In this document: positions 22,933-35,915 of the stretch, piece after piece
Layout of the letters: every line of letters begins with the position of its first letter
Position numbering within the stretch: the first letter of the stretch is position 1
Assembly (NCBI RefSeq): GCF_029227915.1
Contig: NC_079885.1
Span: 18,363,001 to 18,427,000, forward strand
Length of the DNA: 64,000 nucleotides
Direction: 5' to 3'
From: Hydractinia symbiolongicarpus
Lineage: Eukaryota > Cnidaria > Hydrozoa > Anthoathecata > Hydractiniidae
The notes under the pieces: generated by a model
The model's input: only the letters and a program-made list of their open reading frames with translations
The model's database searches: none
Told to the model about the DNA's origin: nothing
Translations under genes and position numbers: made by a program

Positions 22933-23480
22933 GATCACTAGTCTAAATGAAAAAACGTGCAGGAGGCCATACGCCGCCCTATCTCTCATCTCGCTCACAG
23001 AGACTTGGTAAGTACGGTCCACTCAATGGCTTTCCAAATGCGAAGAGTGAAGGCCGCAGACGGCAGGGGTTGAGCCAAGGGCCTTTCGGCCGTATCCCGC
23101 TCACAAGTTTTTTTTTTTTTAGCAGAATAATACATACGAGCTAATCAAAATCGGCTCGAGGAAAGAAATAAAGTTCAGAGACAACCAAAGGAGTCGAACT
23201 GCAGTAGAAACATACTAGATGTAACGCAAGCCACTAGTACGACGTATTGCCTACAGGGACCACACTCTCCGAGACAGCGAACGCAACTTCCTAGTGATTC
23301 ACGCGAACGCACTCAACTAGGTGATGTAGATCAGAAAGGTGAAAGTCCTTGTGTCAAGTCTACACCTCACGATGCAGCACCTTTTAAGCGTCCTCTACGA
23401 ACGGACACACTGGCAAGCGGCACACCACAAGCAAAGGTTAAGTCGGCTCGAAGGCACAACAGGTCGCGCCGACTTACGAC

Positions 23481-23599
23481 AACTCTGGGCTTTCTTCAGT
23501 TCACGCACAAATCTTTCGCCTTTTACTAAAGATTTCCGTGGAGAAGGCCAAAACGATGAGTATATAGACGATTTTTCTACTGTCTCGCTTCGGCGGGAC
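23481..23599 (+). ncRNA. U5: U5 snRNA, unit 35
   Basis: Consensus copy; counterpart of unit 40. Confidence 0.95.
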
Positions 23600-24148
23600 G
23601 ATCACTAGTCTAAATGAAAAAACGTGCAGGAGGCCATACGCGGGCCTATCTCTCATCTCGCTCACAGAGACTTGGTAAGCACGGTCCACTCAATGGCTTT
23701 CCAAATGCGAAGAGTGAAGGCCGCAGACGGCAGGGGTTGAGCCAAGGGCCTTTCGGCCGTATCCCGCTCACAAGTTTTTTTTTTTTTTAGCAGAATAATA
23801 CATACGAGCTAATCAAAATCGGCTCGAGGAAAGAAATAAAGTTCAGAGACAACCAAAGGAGTCGAACTGCAGTAGAAACAAACTAGATGTAACGCAAGCC
23901 ACTAGTACGACGTATTGCCTACAGGGACCACACTCTCCGAGACAGCGAACGCAACTTCCTAGTGATTCACGCGAACGCACTCAACTAGGTGATGTAGATC
24001 AGAAAGGTGAAAGTCCTTGTGTCAAGTCTACACCTCACGATGCAGCACCTTTTAAGCGTCCTCTACGAACGGACACACTGGCAAGCGGCACACCACAAGC
24101 AAAGGTTAAGTCGGCTCGAAGGCACAACAGGTCGCGCCGACTTACGAC

Positions 24149-24267
24149 AACTCTGGGCTTTCTTCAGTTCACGCACAAATCTTTCGCCTTTTACTAAAGA
24201 TTTCCGTGGAGAAGGCCAAAACGATGAGTATATAGACGATTTTTCTACTGTCTCGCTTCGGCGGGAC
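24149..24267 (+). ncRNA. U5: U5 snRNA, unit 36
   Basis: Consensus copy. Confidence 0.95.
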
Positions 24268-24816
24268 GATCACTAGTCTAAATGAAAAAACGTGCAGGAG
24301 GCCATACGCGGGCCTATCTCTCATCTCGCTCACAGAGACTTGGTAAGCACGGTCCACTCAATGGCTTTCCAAATGCGAAGAGTGAAGGCCGCAGACGGCA
24401 GGGGTTGAGCCAAGGGCCTTTCGGCCGTATCCCGCTCACAAGTTTTTTTTTTTTTTAGCAGAATAATACATACGAGCTAATCAAAATCGGCTCGAGGAAA
24501 GAAATAAAGTTCAGAGACAACCAAAGGAGTCGAACTGCAGTAGAAACAAACTAGATGTAACGCAAGCCACTAGTACGACGTATTGCCTACAGGGACCACA
24601 CTCTCCGAGACAGCGAACGCAACTTCCTAGTGATTCACGCGAACGCACTCAACTAGGTGATGTAGATCAGAAAGGTGAAAGTCCTTGTGTCAAGTCTACA
24701 CCTCACGATGCAGCACCTTTTAAGCGTCCTCTACGAACGGACACACTGGCAAGCGGCACACCACAAGCAAAGGTTAAGTCGGCTCGAAGGCACAACAGGT
24801 CGCGCCGACTTACGAC

Positions 24817-24935
24817 AACTCTGGGCTTTCTTCAGTTCACGCACAAATCTTTCGCCTTTTACTAAAGATTTCCGTGGAGAAGGCCAAAACGATGAGTATA
24901 TAGACGATTTTTCTACTGTCTCGCTTCGGCGGGAC
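24817..24935 (+). ncRNA. U5: U5 snRNA, unit 37
   Basis: Consensus RNA; GAGGGCATACGCAGG variant downstream, shared with unit 42. Confidence 0.95.
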
Positions 24936-25485
24936 GATCACTAGTCTAAATGAAAAAACGTGCAGGAGGGCATACGCAGGCCTATCTCTCATCTCGCTCA
25001 CAGAGACTTGGTAAGCACGGTCCACTCAATGGCTTTCCAAATGCGAAGAGTGAAGGCCGCAGACGGCAGGGGTTGAGCCAAGGGCCTTTCGGCCGTATCC
25101 CGCTCACAAGTTTTTTTTTTTTTTTAGCAGAATAATACATACGAGCTAATCAAAATCGGCTCGAGGAAAGAAATAAAGTTCAGAGACAACCAAAGGAGTC
25201 GAACTGCAGTAGAAACAAACTAGATGTAACGCAAGCCACTAGTACGACGTATTGCCTACAGGGACCACACTCTCCGAGACAGCGAACGCAACTTCCTAGT
25301 GATTCACGCGAACGCACTCAACTAGGTGATGTAGATCAGAAAGGTGAAAGTCCTTGTGTCAAGTCTACACCTCACGATGCAGCACCTTTTAAGCGTCCTC
25401 TACGAACGGACACACTGGCAAGCGGCACACCACAAGCAAAGGTTAAGTCGGCTCGAAGGCACAACAGGTCGCGCCGACTTACGAC

Positions 25486-25604
25486 AACTCTGGGCTTTCT
25501 TCATTTCACGCACAAATCTTTCGCCTTTTACTAAAGATTTCCGTGGAGAAGGCCAAAACGATGAGTATATAGACGATTTTTCTACTGTCTCGCTTCGGCG
25601 GGAC
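25486..25604 (+). ncRNA. U5: U5 snRNA, unit 38
   Basis: G to T at 25504 in the 5' internal loop, shared with unit 43. Confidence 0.93.
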
Positions 25605-26154
25605 GATCACTAGTCTAAATGAAAAAACATGCAGGAGGCCATACGCGGGCCTATCTCTCATCTCGCTCACAGAGACTTAATAAGCACGGTCCACTCAATG
25701 GCTTTCCAAATGCGAAGAGTGAAGGCCGCAGACGGCAGGGGTTGAGCCAAGGGCCTTTCGGCCGTATCCCGCTCACAAGTTTTTTTTTTTTTTTAGCAGA
25801 ATAATACATACGAGCTAATCAAAATCGGCTCGAGGAAAGAAATAAAGTTCAGAGACAACCAAAGGAGTCGAACTGCAGTAGAAACAAACTAGATGTAACG
25901 CAAGCCACTAGTACGACGTATTGCCTACAGGGACCACACTCTCCGAGACAGCGAACGCAACTTCCTAGTGATTCACGCGAACGCACTCAACTAGGTGATG
26001 TAGATCAGAAAGGTGAAAGTCCTTGTGTCAAGTCTACACCTCACGATGCAGCACCTTTTAAGCGTCCTCTACGAACGGACACACTGGCAAGCGGCACACC
26101 GCAAGCAAAGGTTAAGTCGGCTCGAAGGCACAACAGGTCGCGCCGACTTACGAC

Positions 26155-26273
26155 AACTCTGGGCTTTCTTCAGTTCACGCACAAATCTTTCGCCTTTTAC
26201 TAAAGATTTCCGTGGAGAAGGCCAAAACGATGAGTATATAGACGATTTTTCTACTGTCTCGCTTCGGCGGGAC
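26155..26273 (+). ncRNA. U5: U5 snRNA, unit 39
   Basis: Consensus RNA; counterpart of unit 34. Confidence 0.95.
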
Positions 26274-26821
26274 GATCACTAGTCTAAATGAAAAAACGTG
26301 CAGGAGGCCATACGCCGCCCTATCTCTCATCTCGCTCACAGAGACTTGGTAAGTACGGTCCACTCAATGGCTTTCCAAATGCGAAGAGTGAAGGCCGCAG
26401 ACGGCAGGGGTTGAGCCAAGGGCCTTTCGGCCGTATCCCGCTCACAAGTTTTTTTTTTTTTAGCAGAATAATACATACGAGCTAATCAAAATCGGCTCGA
26501 GGAAAGAAATAAAGTTCAGAGACAACCAAAGGAGTCGAACTGCAGTAGAAACATACTAGATGTAACGCAAGCCACTAGTACGACGTATTGCCTACAGGGA
26601 CCACACTCTCCGAGACAGCGAACGCAACTTCCTAGTGATTCACGCGAACGCACTCAACTAGGTGATGTAGATCAGAAAGGTGAAAGTCCTTGTGTCAAGT
26701 CTACACCTCACGATGCAGCACCTTTTAAGCGTCCTCTACGAACGGACACACTGGCAAGCGGCACACCACAAGCAAAGGTTAAGTCGGCTCGAAGGCACAA
26801 CAGGTCGCGCCGACTTACGAC

Positions 26822-26940
26822 AACTCTGGGCTTTCTTCAGTTCACGCACAAATCTTTCGCCTTTTACTAAAGATTTCCGTGGAGAAGGCCAAAACGATGA
26901 GTATATAGACGATTTTTCTACTGTCTCGCTTCGGCGGGAC
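26822..26940 (+). ncRNA. U5: U5 snRNA, unit 40
   Basis: Consensus copy. Confidence 0.95.
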
Positions 26941-27489
26941 GATCACTAGTCTAAATGAAAAAACGTGCAGGAGGCCATACGCGGGCCTATCTCTCATCTC
27001 GCTCACAGAGACTTGGTAAGCACGGTCCACTCAATGGCTTTCCAAATGCGAAGAGTGAAGGCCGCAGACGGCAGGGGTTGAGCCAAGGGCCTTTCGGCCG
27101 TATCCCGCTCACAAGTTTTTTTTTTTTTTAGCAGAATAATACATACGAGCTAATCAAAATCGGCTCGAGGAAAGAAATAAAGTTCAGAGACAACCAAAGG
27201 AGTCGAACTGCAGTAGAAACAAACTAGATGTAACGCAAGCCACTAGTACGACGTATTGCCTACAGGGACCACACTCTCCGAGACAGCGAACGCAACTTCC
27301 TAGTGATTCACGCGAACGCACTCAACTAGGTGATGTAGATCAGAAAGGTGAAAGTCCTTGTGTCAAGTCTACACCTCACGATGCAGCACCTTTTAAGCGT
27401 CCTCTACGAACGGACACACTGGCAAGCGGCACACCACAAGCAAAGGTTAAGTCGGCTCGAAGGCACAACAGGTCGCGCCGACTTACGAC

Positions 27490-27608
27490 AACTCTGGGCT
27501 TTCTTCAGTTCACGCACAAATCTTTCGCCTTTTACTAAAGATTTCCGTGGAGAAGGCCAAAACGATGAGTATATAGACGATTTTTCTACTGTCTCGCTTC
27601 GGCGGGAC
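27490..27608 (+). ncRNA. U5: U5 snRNA, unit 41
   Basis: Consensus RNA; extra A after the 3' box-like element, as in unit 30. Confidence 0.95.
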
Positions 27609-28158
27609 GATCACTAGTCTAAATGAAAAAAACGTGCAGGAGGCCATACGCGGGCCTATCTCTCATCTCGCTCACAGAGACTTGGTAAGCACGGTCCACT
27701 CAATGGCTTTCCAAATGCGAAGAGTGAAGGCCGCAGACGGCAGGGGTTGAGCCAAGGGCCTTTCGGCCGTATCCCGCTCACAAGTTTTTTTTTTTTTTAG
27801 CAGAATAATACATACGAGCTAATCAAAATCGGCTCGAGGAAAGAAATAAAGTTCAGAGACAACCAAAGGAGTCGAACTGCAGTAGAAACAAACTAGATGT
27901 AACGCAAGCCACTAGTACGACGTATTGCCTACAGGGACCACACTCTCCGAGACAGCGAACGCAACTTCCTAGTGATTCACGCGAACGCACTCAACTAGGT
28001 GATGTAGATCAGAAAGGTGAAAGTCCTTGTGTCAAGTCTACACCTCACGATGCAGCACCTTTTAAGCGTCCTCTACGAACGGACACACTGGCAAGCGGCA
28101 CACCACAAGCAAAGGTTAAGTCGGCTCGAAGGCACAACAGGTCGCGCCGACTTACGAC

Positions 28159-28277
28159 AACTCTGGGCTTTCTTCAGTTCACGCACAAATCTTTCGCCTT
28201 TTACTAAAGATTTCCGTGGAGAAGGCCAAAACGATGAGTATATAGACGATTTTTCTACTGTCTCGCTTCGGCGGGAC
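28159..28277 (+). ncRNA. U5: U5 snRNA, unit 42
   Basis: Consensus RNA; counterpart of unit 37. Confidence 0.95.
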
Positions 28278-28827
28278 GATCACTAGTCTAAATGAAAAAA
28301 CGTGCAGGAGGGCATACGCAGGCCTATCTCTCATCTCGCTCACAGAGACTTGGTAAGCACGGTCCACTCAATGGCTTTCCAAATGCGAAGAGTGAAGGCC
28401 GCAGACGGCAGGGGTTGAGCCAAGGGCCTTTCGGCCGTATCCCGCTCACAAGTTTTTTTTTTTTTTTAGCAGAATAATACATACGAGCTAATCAAAATCG
28501 GCTCGAGGAAAGAAATAAAGTTCAGAGACAACCAAAGGAGTCGAACTGCAGTAGAAACAAACTAGATGTAACGCAAGCCACTAGTACGACGTATTGCCTA
28601 CAGGGACCACACTCTCCGAGACAGCGAACGCAACTTCCTAGTGATTCACGCGAACGCACTCAACTAGGTGATGTAGATCAGAAAGGTGAAAGTCCTTGTG
28701 TCAAGTCTACACCTCACGATGCAGCACCTTTTAAGCGTCCTCTACGAACGGACACACTGGCAAGCGGCACACCACAAGCAAAGGTTAAGTCGGCTCGAAG
28801 GCACAACAGGTCGCGCCGACTTACGAC

Positions 28828-28946
28828 AACTCTGGGCTTTCTTCATTTCACGCACAAATCTTTCGCCTTTTACTAAAGATTTCCGTGGAGAAGGCCAAAA
28901 CGATGAGTATATAGACGATTTTTCTACTGTCTCGCTTCGGCGGGAC
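28828..28946 (+). ncRNA. U5: U5 snRNA, unit 43
   Basis: G to T at 28846, the same change as unit 38. Confidence 0.93.
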
Positions 28947-29496
28947 GATCACTAGTCTAAATGAAAAAACATGCAGGAGGCCATACGCGGGCCTATCTCT
29001 CATCTCGCTCACAGAGACTTAATAAGCACGGTCCACTCAATGGCTTTCCAAATGCGAAGAGTGAAGGCCGCAGACGGCAGGGGTTGAGCCAAGGGCCTTT
29101 CGGCCGTATCCCGCTCACAAGTCTTTTTTTTTTTTTAGCAGAATAATACATACGAGCTAATCAAAATCGGCTCGAGGAAAGAAATAAAGTTCAGAGACAA
29201 CCAAAGGAGTCGAACTGCAGTAGAAACAAACTAGATGTAACGCAAGCCACTAGTACGACGTATTGCCTACAGGGACCACACTCTCCGAGACAGCGAACGC
29301 AACTTCCTAGTGATTCACGCGAACGCACTCAACTAGGTGATGTAGATCAGAAAGGTGAAAGTCCTTGTGTCAAGTCTACACCTCACGATGCAGCACCTTT
29401 TGAGCGTCCTCTACGAACGGACACACTGGCAAGCGGCACACCACAAGCAAAGGTTAAGTCGGCTCGAAGGCACAACAGGTCGCGCCGACTTACGAC

Positions 29497-29615
29497 AACT
29501 CTGGGCTTTCTTCAGTTCACGCACAAATCTTTCGCCTTTTACTAAAGATTTCCGTGGAGAAGGCCAAAACGATGAGTATATAGACGATTTTTCTACTGTC
29601 TCGCTTCGGCGGGAC
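29497..29615 (+). ncRNA. U5: U5 snRNA, unit 44
   Basis: Consensus RNA; first unit of large block A. Confidence 0.95.
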
Positions 29616-30166
29616 GATCACTAGTCTAAATGAAAAAACATGCAGGAGGCCATACGCGGGCCTATCTCTCATCTCGCTCACAGAGACTTGGTAAGCACGG
29701 TCCACTCAATGGCTTTCCAAATGCGAAGAGTGAAGGCCGCAGACGGCAGGGGTTGAGCCAAGGGCCTTTCGGCCGTATCCCGCTCACAAGTCTTTTTTTT
29801 TTTTTTAGCAGAATAATACATACGAGCTAATCAAAATCGGCTCGAGGAAAGAAATAAAGTTCAGAGACAACCAAAGGAGTCGAACTGCAGTAGAAACAAA
29901 CTAGATGTAACGCAAGCCACTAGTACGACGTATTGCCTACAGGGACCACACTCTCCGAGACAGCGAACGCAACTTCCTAGTGATTCACGCGAACGCACTC
30001 AACTAGGTGATGTAGATCAGAAAGGTGAAAGTCCCTGTGTCAAGTCTACACCTCACGATGCAGCACCTTTTGAGCGTCCTCTACGAACGGACACACTGGC
30101 AAGCGGCACACCACAAGCAAAGGTTAAGTCGGCTCGAAGGCACAACAGGTCGCGCCGACTTACGAC

Positions 30167-30285
30167 AACTCTGGGCTTTCTTCAGTTCACGCACAAATCT
30201 TTCGCCTTTTACTAAAGATTTCCGTGGAGAAGGCCAAAACGATGAGTATATAGACGATTTTTCTACTGTCTCGCTTCGGCGGGAC
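30167..30285 (+). ncRNA. U5: U5 snRNA, unit 45
   Basis: Consensus RNA; downstream CAGAAACTTGG and TTTCAGCCG variants recur in unit 75. Confidence 0.95.
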
Positions 30286-30835
30286 GATCACTAGTCTAAA
30301 TGAAAAAACGTGCAGGAGGCCATACGCGGGCCTATCTCTCATCTCGCTCACAGAAACTTGGTAAGCACGGTCCACTCAATGGCTTTCCAAATGCGAAGAG
30401 TGAAGGCCGCAGACGGCAGGGGTTGAGCCAAGGGCCTTTCAGCCGTATCCCGCTCACAAGTTTTTTTTTTTTTTTAGCAGAATAATACATACGAGCTAAT
30501 CAAAATCGGCTCGAGGAAAGAAATAAAGTTCAGAGACAACCAAAGGAGTCGAACTGCAGTAGAAACAAACTAGATGTAACGCAAGCCACTAGTACGACGT
30601 ATTGCCTACAGGGACCACACTCTCCGAGACAGCGAACGCAACTTCCTAGTGATTCACGCGAACGCACTCAACTAGGTGATGTAGATCAGAAAGGTGAAAG
30701 TCCTTGTGTCAAGTCTACACCTCACGATGCAGCACCTTTTAAGCGTCCTCTACGAACGGACACACTGGCAAGCGGCACACCACAAGCAAAGGTTAAGTCG
30801 GCTCGAAGGCACAACAGGTCGCGCCGACTTACGAC

Positions 30836-30954
30836 AACTCTGGGCTTTCTTCAGTTCACGCACAAATCTTTCGCCTTTTACTAAAGATTTCCGTGGAGAA
30901 GGCCAAAACGATGAGTATATAGACGATTTTTCTACTGTCTCGCTTCGGCGGGAC
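30836..30954 (+). ncRNA. U5: U5 snRNA, unit 46
   Basis: Consensus copy. Confidence 0.95.
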
Positions 30955-31503
30955 GATCACTAGTCTAAATGAAAAAACGTGCAGGAGGCCATACGCGGGC
31001 CTATCTCTCATCTCGCTCACAGAGACTTGGTAAGCACGGTCCACTCAATGGCTTTCCAAATGCGAAGAGTGAAGGCCGCAGACGGCAGGGGTTGAGCCAA
31101 GGGCCTTTCGGCCGTATCCCGCTCACAAGTTTTTTTTTTTTTTAGCAGAATAATACATACGAGCTAATCAAAATCGGCTCGAGGAAAGAAATAAAGTTCA
31201 GAGACAACCAAAGGAGTCGAACTGCAGTAGAAACAAACTAGATGTAACGCAAGCCACTAGTACGACGTATTGCCTACAGGGACCACACTCTCCGAGACAG
31301 CGAACGCAACTTCCTAGTGATTCACGCGAACGCACTCAACTAGGTGATGTAGATCAGAAAGGTGAAAGTCCTTGTGTCAAGTCTACACCTCACGATGCAG
31401 CACCTTTTAAGCGTCCTCTACGAACGGACACACTGGCAAGCGGCACACCACAAGCAAAGGTTAAGTCGGCTCGAAGGCACAACAGGTCGCGCCGACTTAC
31501 GAC

Positions 31504-31622
31504 AACTCTGGGCTTTCTTCAGTTCACGCACAAATCTTTCGCCTTTTACTAAAGATTTCCGTGGAGAAGGCCAAAACGATGAGTATATAGACGATTTTTC
31601 TACTGTCTCGCTTCGGCGGGAC
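31504..31622 (+). ncRNA. U5: U5 snRNA, unit 47
   Basis: Consensus copy. Confidence 0.95.
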
Positions 31623-32172
31623 GATCACTAGTCTAAATGAAAAAACGTGCAGGAGGCCATACGCGGGCCTATCTCTCATCTCGCTCACAGAGACTTGGTA
31701 AGCACGGTCCACTCAATGGCTTTCCAAATGCGAAGAGTGAAGGCCGCAGACGGCAGGGGTTGAGCCAAGGGCCTTTCGGCCGTATCCCGCTCACAAGTTT
31801 TTTTTTTTTTTTAGCAGAATAATACATACGAGCTAATCAAAATCGGCTCGAGGAAAGAAATAAAGTTCAGAGACAACCAAAGGAGTCGAACTGCAGTAGA
31901 AACAAACTAGATGTAACGCAAGCCACTAGTACGACGTATTGCCTACAGGGACCACACTCTCCGAGACAGCGAACGCAACTTCCTAGTGATTCACGCGAAC
32001 GCACTCAACTAGGTGATGTAGATCAGAAAGGTGAAAGTCCTTGTGTCAAGTCTACACCTCACGATGCAGCACCTTTTAAGCGTCCTCTACGAACGGACAC
32101 ACTGGCAAGCGGCACACCACAAGCAAAGGTTAAGTCGGCTCGAAGGCACAACAGGTCGCGCCGACTTACGAC

Positions 32173-32291
32173 AACTCTGGGCTTTCTTCAGTTCACGCAC
32201 AAATCTTTCGCCTTTTACTAAAGATTTCCGTGGAGAAGGCCAAAACGATGAGTATATAGACGATTTTTCTACTGTCTCGCTTCGGCGGGAC
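32173..32291 (+). ncRNA. U5: U5 snRNA, unit 48
   Basis: Consensus copy; the next two units lack U5. Confidence 0.95.
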
Positions 32292-32698
32292 GATCACTAG
32301 TCTAAATGAAAAAACGTGCAGGAGGCCATACGCGGGCCTATCTCTCATCTCGCTTACAGAGACTTGGTAAGCACGGTCCACTCAATGGCTTTCCAAATGC
32401 GAAGAGTGAAGGCCGCAGACGGTAGGGGTTGAGCCAAGGGCCTTTCGGCCGTATCCCGCTCACAAGTTTTTTTTTTTTTTAGCAGAATAATACATACGAG
32501 CTAATCAAAATCGGCTCGAGGAAAGAAATAAAGTTCAGAGACAACCAAAGGAGTCGAACTGCAGTAGAAACAAACTAGATGTAACGCAAGCCACTAGTAC
32601 GACGTATTGCCTACAGGGACCACACTCTCCGAGACAGCGAACGCAACTTCCTAGTGATTCACGCGAACGCACTCAACTAGGTGATGTAGATCAGAAAG

Positions 32699-33175
32699 GT
32701 GAAAGTCCTTGTGTCAAGTCTACACCTCACGATGCAGCACCTTTTAAGCGTCCTCTACGAACGGACACACTGGCAAGCGGCACACCACAAGCAAAGGTTA
32801 AGTCGGCTCGAAGGCACAACAGGTCTCGCTCACAGAGACTTGGTAAGCACGGTCCACTCAATGGCTTTCCAAATGCGAAGAGTGAAGGCCGCAGACGGCA
32901 GGGGTTGAGCCAAGGGCCTTTCGCCCGTATCCCGCTCACAAGTTTTTTTTTTTTTTTAGCAGAATAATACATGCGAGCTAATCAAAATCGGCTCGAGGAA
33001 AGAAATAAAGTTCAGAGACAACCAAAGGAGTCGAACTGCAGTAGAAACAAACTAGATGTAACGCAAGCCACTAGTACGACGTATTGCCTACAGGGACCAC
33101 ACTCTCCGAGACAGCGAACGCAACTTCCTAGTGATTCACGCGAACGCACTCAACTAGGTGATGTAGATCAGAAAG
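32699..33175 (+). repeat. U5-less repeat unit 49
   Basis: About 192 bp is missing at CAACAGGT/CTCGCTCACAG (near 32824). This removes the right arm of the upstream palindrome, all of U5, the 3' box-like element and the start of the second segment. A 2-bp TC is shared at the two break edges. Spacer, GGTAAG onward and the T-run remain. Confidence 0.95.
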
Positions 33176-33652
33176 GTGAAAGTCCTTGTGTCAAGTCTAC
33201 ACCTCACGATGCAGCACCTTTTAAGCGTCCTCTACGAACGGACACACTGGCAAGCGGCACACCACAAGCAAAGGTTAAGTCGGCTCGAAGGCAAAACAGG
33301 TCTCGCTCACAGAGACTTGGTAAGCACGGTCCACTCAATGGCTTTCCAAATGCGAAGAGTGAAGGCCGCAGACGGCAGGGGTTGAGCCAAGGGCCTTTCG
33401 CCCGTATCCCGCTCACAAGTTTTTTTTTTTTTTTAGCAGAATAATACATACGAGCTAATCAAAATCGGCTCGAGGAAAGAAATAAAGTTCAGAGACAACC
33501 AAAGGAGTCGAACTGCAGTAGAAACAAACTAGATGTAACGCAAGCCACTAGTACGACGTATTGCCTACAGGGACCACACTCTCCGAGACAGCGAACGCAA
33601 CTTCCTAGTGATTCACGCGAACGCACTCAACTAGGTGATGTAGATCAGAAAG
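33176..33652 (+). repeat. U5-less repeat unit 50
   Basis: Same deletion junction as unit 49, so it is a duplicate of it rather than an independent loss; one private change (GGCAAAACAGG) lies near the junction. Confidence 0.95.
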
Positions 33653-33794
33653 GTGAAAGTCCTTGTGTCAAGTCTACACCTCACGATGCAGCACCTTTTA
33701 AGCGTCCTCTACGAACGGACACACTGGCAAGCGGCACACCACAAGCAAAGGTTAAGTCGGCTCGAAGGCACAACAGGTCGCGCCCACTTACGAC

Positions 33795-33913
33795 AACTCT
33801 GGGCTTTCTTCAGTTCACGCACAAATCTTTCGCCTTTTACTAAAGATTTCCGTGGAGAAGGCCAAAACGATGAGTATATAGACGATTTTTCTACTGTCTC
33901 GCTTCGGCGGGAC
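33795..33913 (+). ncRNA. U5: U5 snRNA, unit 51
   Basis: Consensus RNA; the upstream palindrome arm reads GCCCACTTA. Confidence 0.95.
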
Positions 33914-34462
33914 GATCACTAGTCTAAATGAAAAAACGTGCAGGAGGCCATACGCGGGCCTATCTCTCATCTCGCTCACAGAGACTTGGTAAGCACGGTC
34001 CACTCAATGGCTTTCCAAATGCGAAGAGTGAAGGCCGCAGACGGCAGGGGTTGAGCCAAGGGCCTTTCGGCCGTATCCCGCTCACAAGTTTTTTTTTTTT
34101 TTAGCAGAATAATACATACGAGCTAATCAAAATCGGCTCGAGGAAAGAAATAAAGTTCAGAGACAACCAAAGGAGTCGAACTGCAGTAGAAACAAACTAG
34201 ATGTAACGCAAGCCACTAGTACGACGTATTGCCTACAGGGACCACACTCTCCGAGACAGCGAACGCAACTTCCTAGTGATTCACGCGAACGCACTCAACT
34301 AGGTGATGTAGATCAGAAAGGTGAAAGTCCTTGTGTCAAGTCTACACCTCACGATGCAGCACCTTTTAAGCGTCCTCTACGAACGGACACACTGGCAAGC
34401 GGCACACCACAAGCAAAGGTTAAGTCGGCTCGAAGGCACAACAGGTCGCGCCGACTTACGAC

Positions 34463-34581
34463 AACTCTGGGCTTTCTTCAGTTCACGCACAAATCTTTCG
34501 CCTTTTACTAAAGATTTCCGTGGAGAAGGCCAAAACGATGAGTATATAGACAATTTTTCTACTGTCTCGCTTCGGCGGGAC
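34463..34581 (+). ncRNA. U5: U5 snRNA, unit 52
   Basis: G to A at 34552 makes the Sm-type site CAAUUUUUC, closer to the general consensus. Confidence 0.94.
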
Positions 34582-35129
34582 GATCACTAGTCTAAATGAA
34601 AAAACGTGCAGGAGGCCATACGCGGGCCTATCTCTCATCTCGCTCACAGAGACTTGGTAAGCACGGTCCACTCAATGGCTTTCCAAATGCGAAGAGTGAA
34701 GGCCGCAGACGGCAGGGGTTGAGCCAAGGGCCTTTCGCCCGTATCCCGCTCACAAGTTTTTTTTTTTTTAGCAGAATAATACATACGAGCTAATCAAAAT
34801 CGGCTCGAGGAAAGAAATAAAGTTCAGAGACAACCAAAGGAGTCGAACTGCAGTAGAAACAAACTAGATGTAACGCAAGCCACTAGTACGACGTATTGCC
34901 TACAGGGACCACACTCTCCGAGACAGCGAACGCAACTTCCTAGTGATTCACGCGAACGCACTCAACTAGGTGATGTAGATCAGAAAGGTGAAAGTCCTTG
35001 TGTCAAGTCTACATCTCACGGTGCAGCACCTTTTAAGCGTCCTCTACGAACGGACACACTGGCAAGCGGCACACCACAAGCAAAGGTTAAGTCGGCTCGA
35101 AGGCACAACAGGTCGCGCCGACTTACGAC

Positions 35130-35248
35130 AACTCTGGGCTTTCTTCAGTTCACGCACAAATCTTTCGCCTTTTACTAAAGATTTCCGTGGAGAAGGCCAA
35201 AACGATGAGTATATAGACGATTTTTCTACTGTCTCGCTTCGGCGGGAC
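35130..35248 (+). ncRNA. U5: U5 snRNA, unit 53
   Basis: Consensus copy. Confidence 0.95.
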
Positions 35249-35796
35249 GATCACTAGTCTAAATGAAAAAACGTGCAGGAGGCCATACGCGGGCCTATCT
35301 CTCATCTCGCTCACAGAGACTTGGTAAGCACGGTCCACTCAATGGCTTTCCAAATGCGAAGAGTGAAGGCCGCAGACGGCAGGGGTTGAGCCAAGGGCCT
35401 TTCGGCCGTATCCCGCTCACAAGTTTTTTTTTTTTTAGCAGAATAATACATACGAGCTAATCAAAATCGGCTCGAGGAAAAAAATAAAGTTCAGAGACAA
35501 CCAAAAGAGTCGAACTGCAGTAGAAACAAACTAGATGTAACGCAAGCCACTAGTACGACGTATTGCCTACAGGGACCACACTCTCCGAGACAGCGAACGC
35601 AACTTCCTAGTGATTCACGCGAACGCACTCAACTAGGTGATGTAGATCAGAAAGGTGAAAGTCCTTGTGTCAAGTCTACACCTCACGATGCAGCACCTTT
35701 TAAGCGTCCTCTACGAACGGACACACTGGCAAGCGGCACACCACAAGCAAAGGTTAAGTCGGCTCGAAGGCACAACAGGTCGCGCCGACTTACGAC

Positions 35797-35915
35797 AACT
35801 CTGGGCTTTCTTCAGTTCACGCACAAATCTTTCGCCTTTTACTAAAGATTTCCGTGGAGAAGGCCAAAACGATGAGTATATAGACGATTTTTCTACTGTC
35901 TCGCTTCGGCGGGAC
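35797..35915 (+). ncRNA. U5: U5 snRNA, unit 54
   Basis: Consensus copy. Confidence 0.95.

Larger units (their letters stand above)
22672..26012 (+). repeat. Five-unit block, left copy
   Basis: Ordered markers CACACCGCAAGC, CATACTAGATG, GAGGGCATACGCAGG, CTTCATTTCACG and ACTTAATAAGC recur in 26013-29354 at an offset of 3341-3342 bp. Confidence 0.88.
26013..29354 (+). repeat. Five-unit block, right copy
   Basis: Tandem duplicate of 22672-26012. Differences include GCAAAGG for GCAAATG near its start and an extra A in unit 41. Confidence 0.88.

Noticed and set aside
32971-33444. 157- and 161-codon frames in the U5-less units
   Set aside because: They arise only because the deletion joins frames across two non-coding parts; they start in spacer and read through the T-run.
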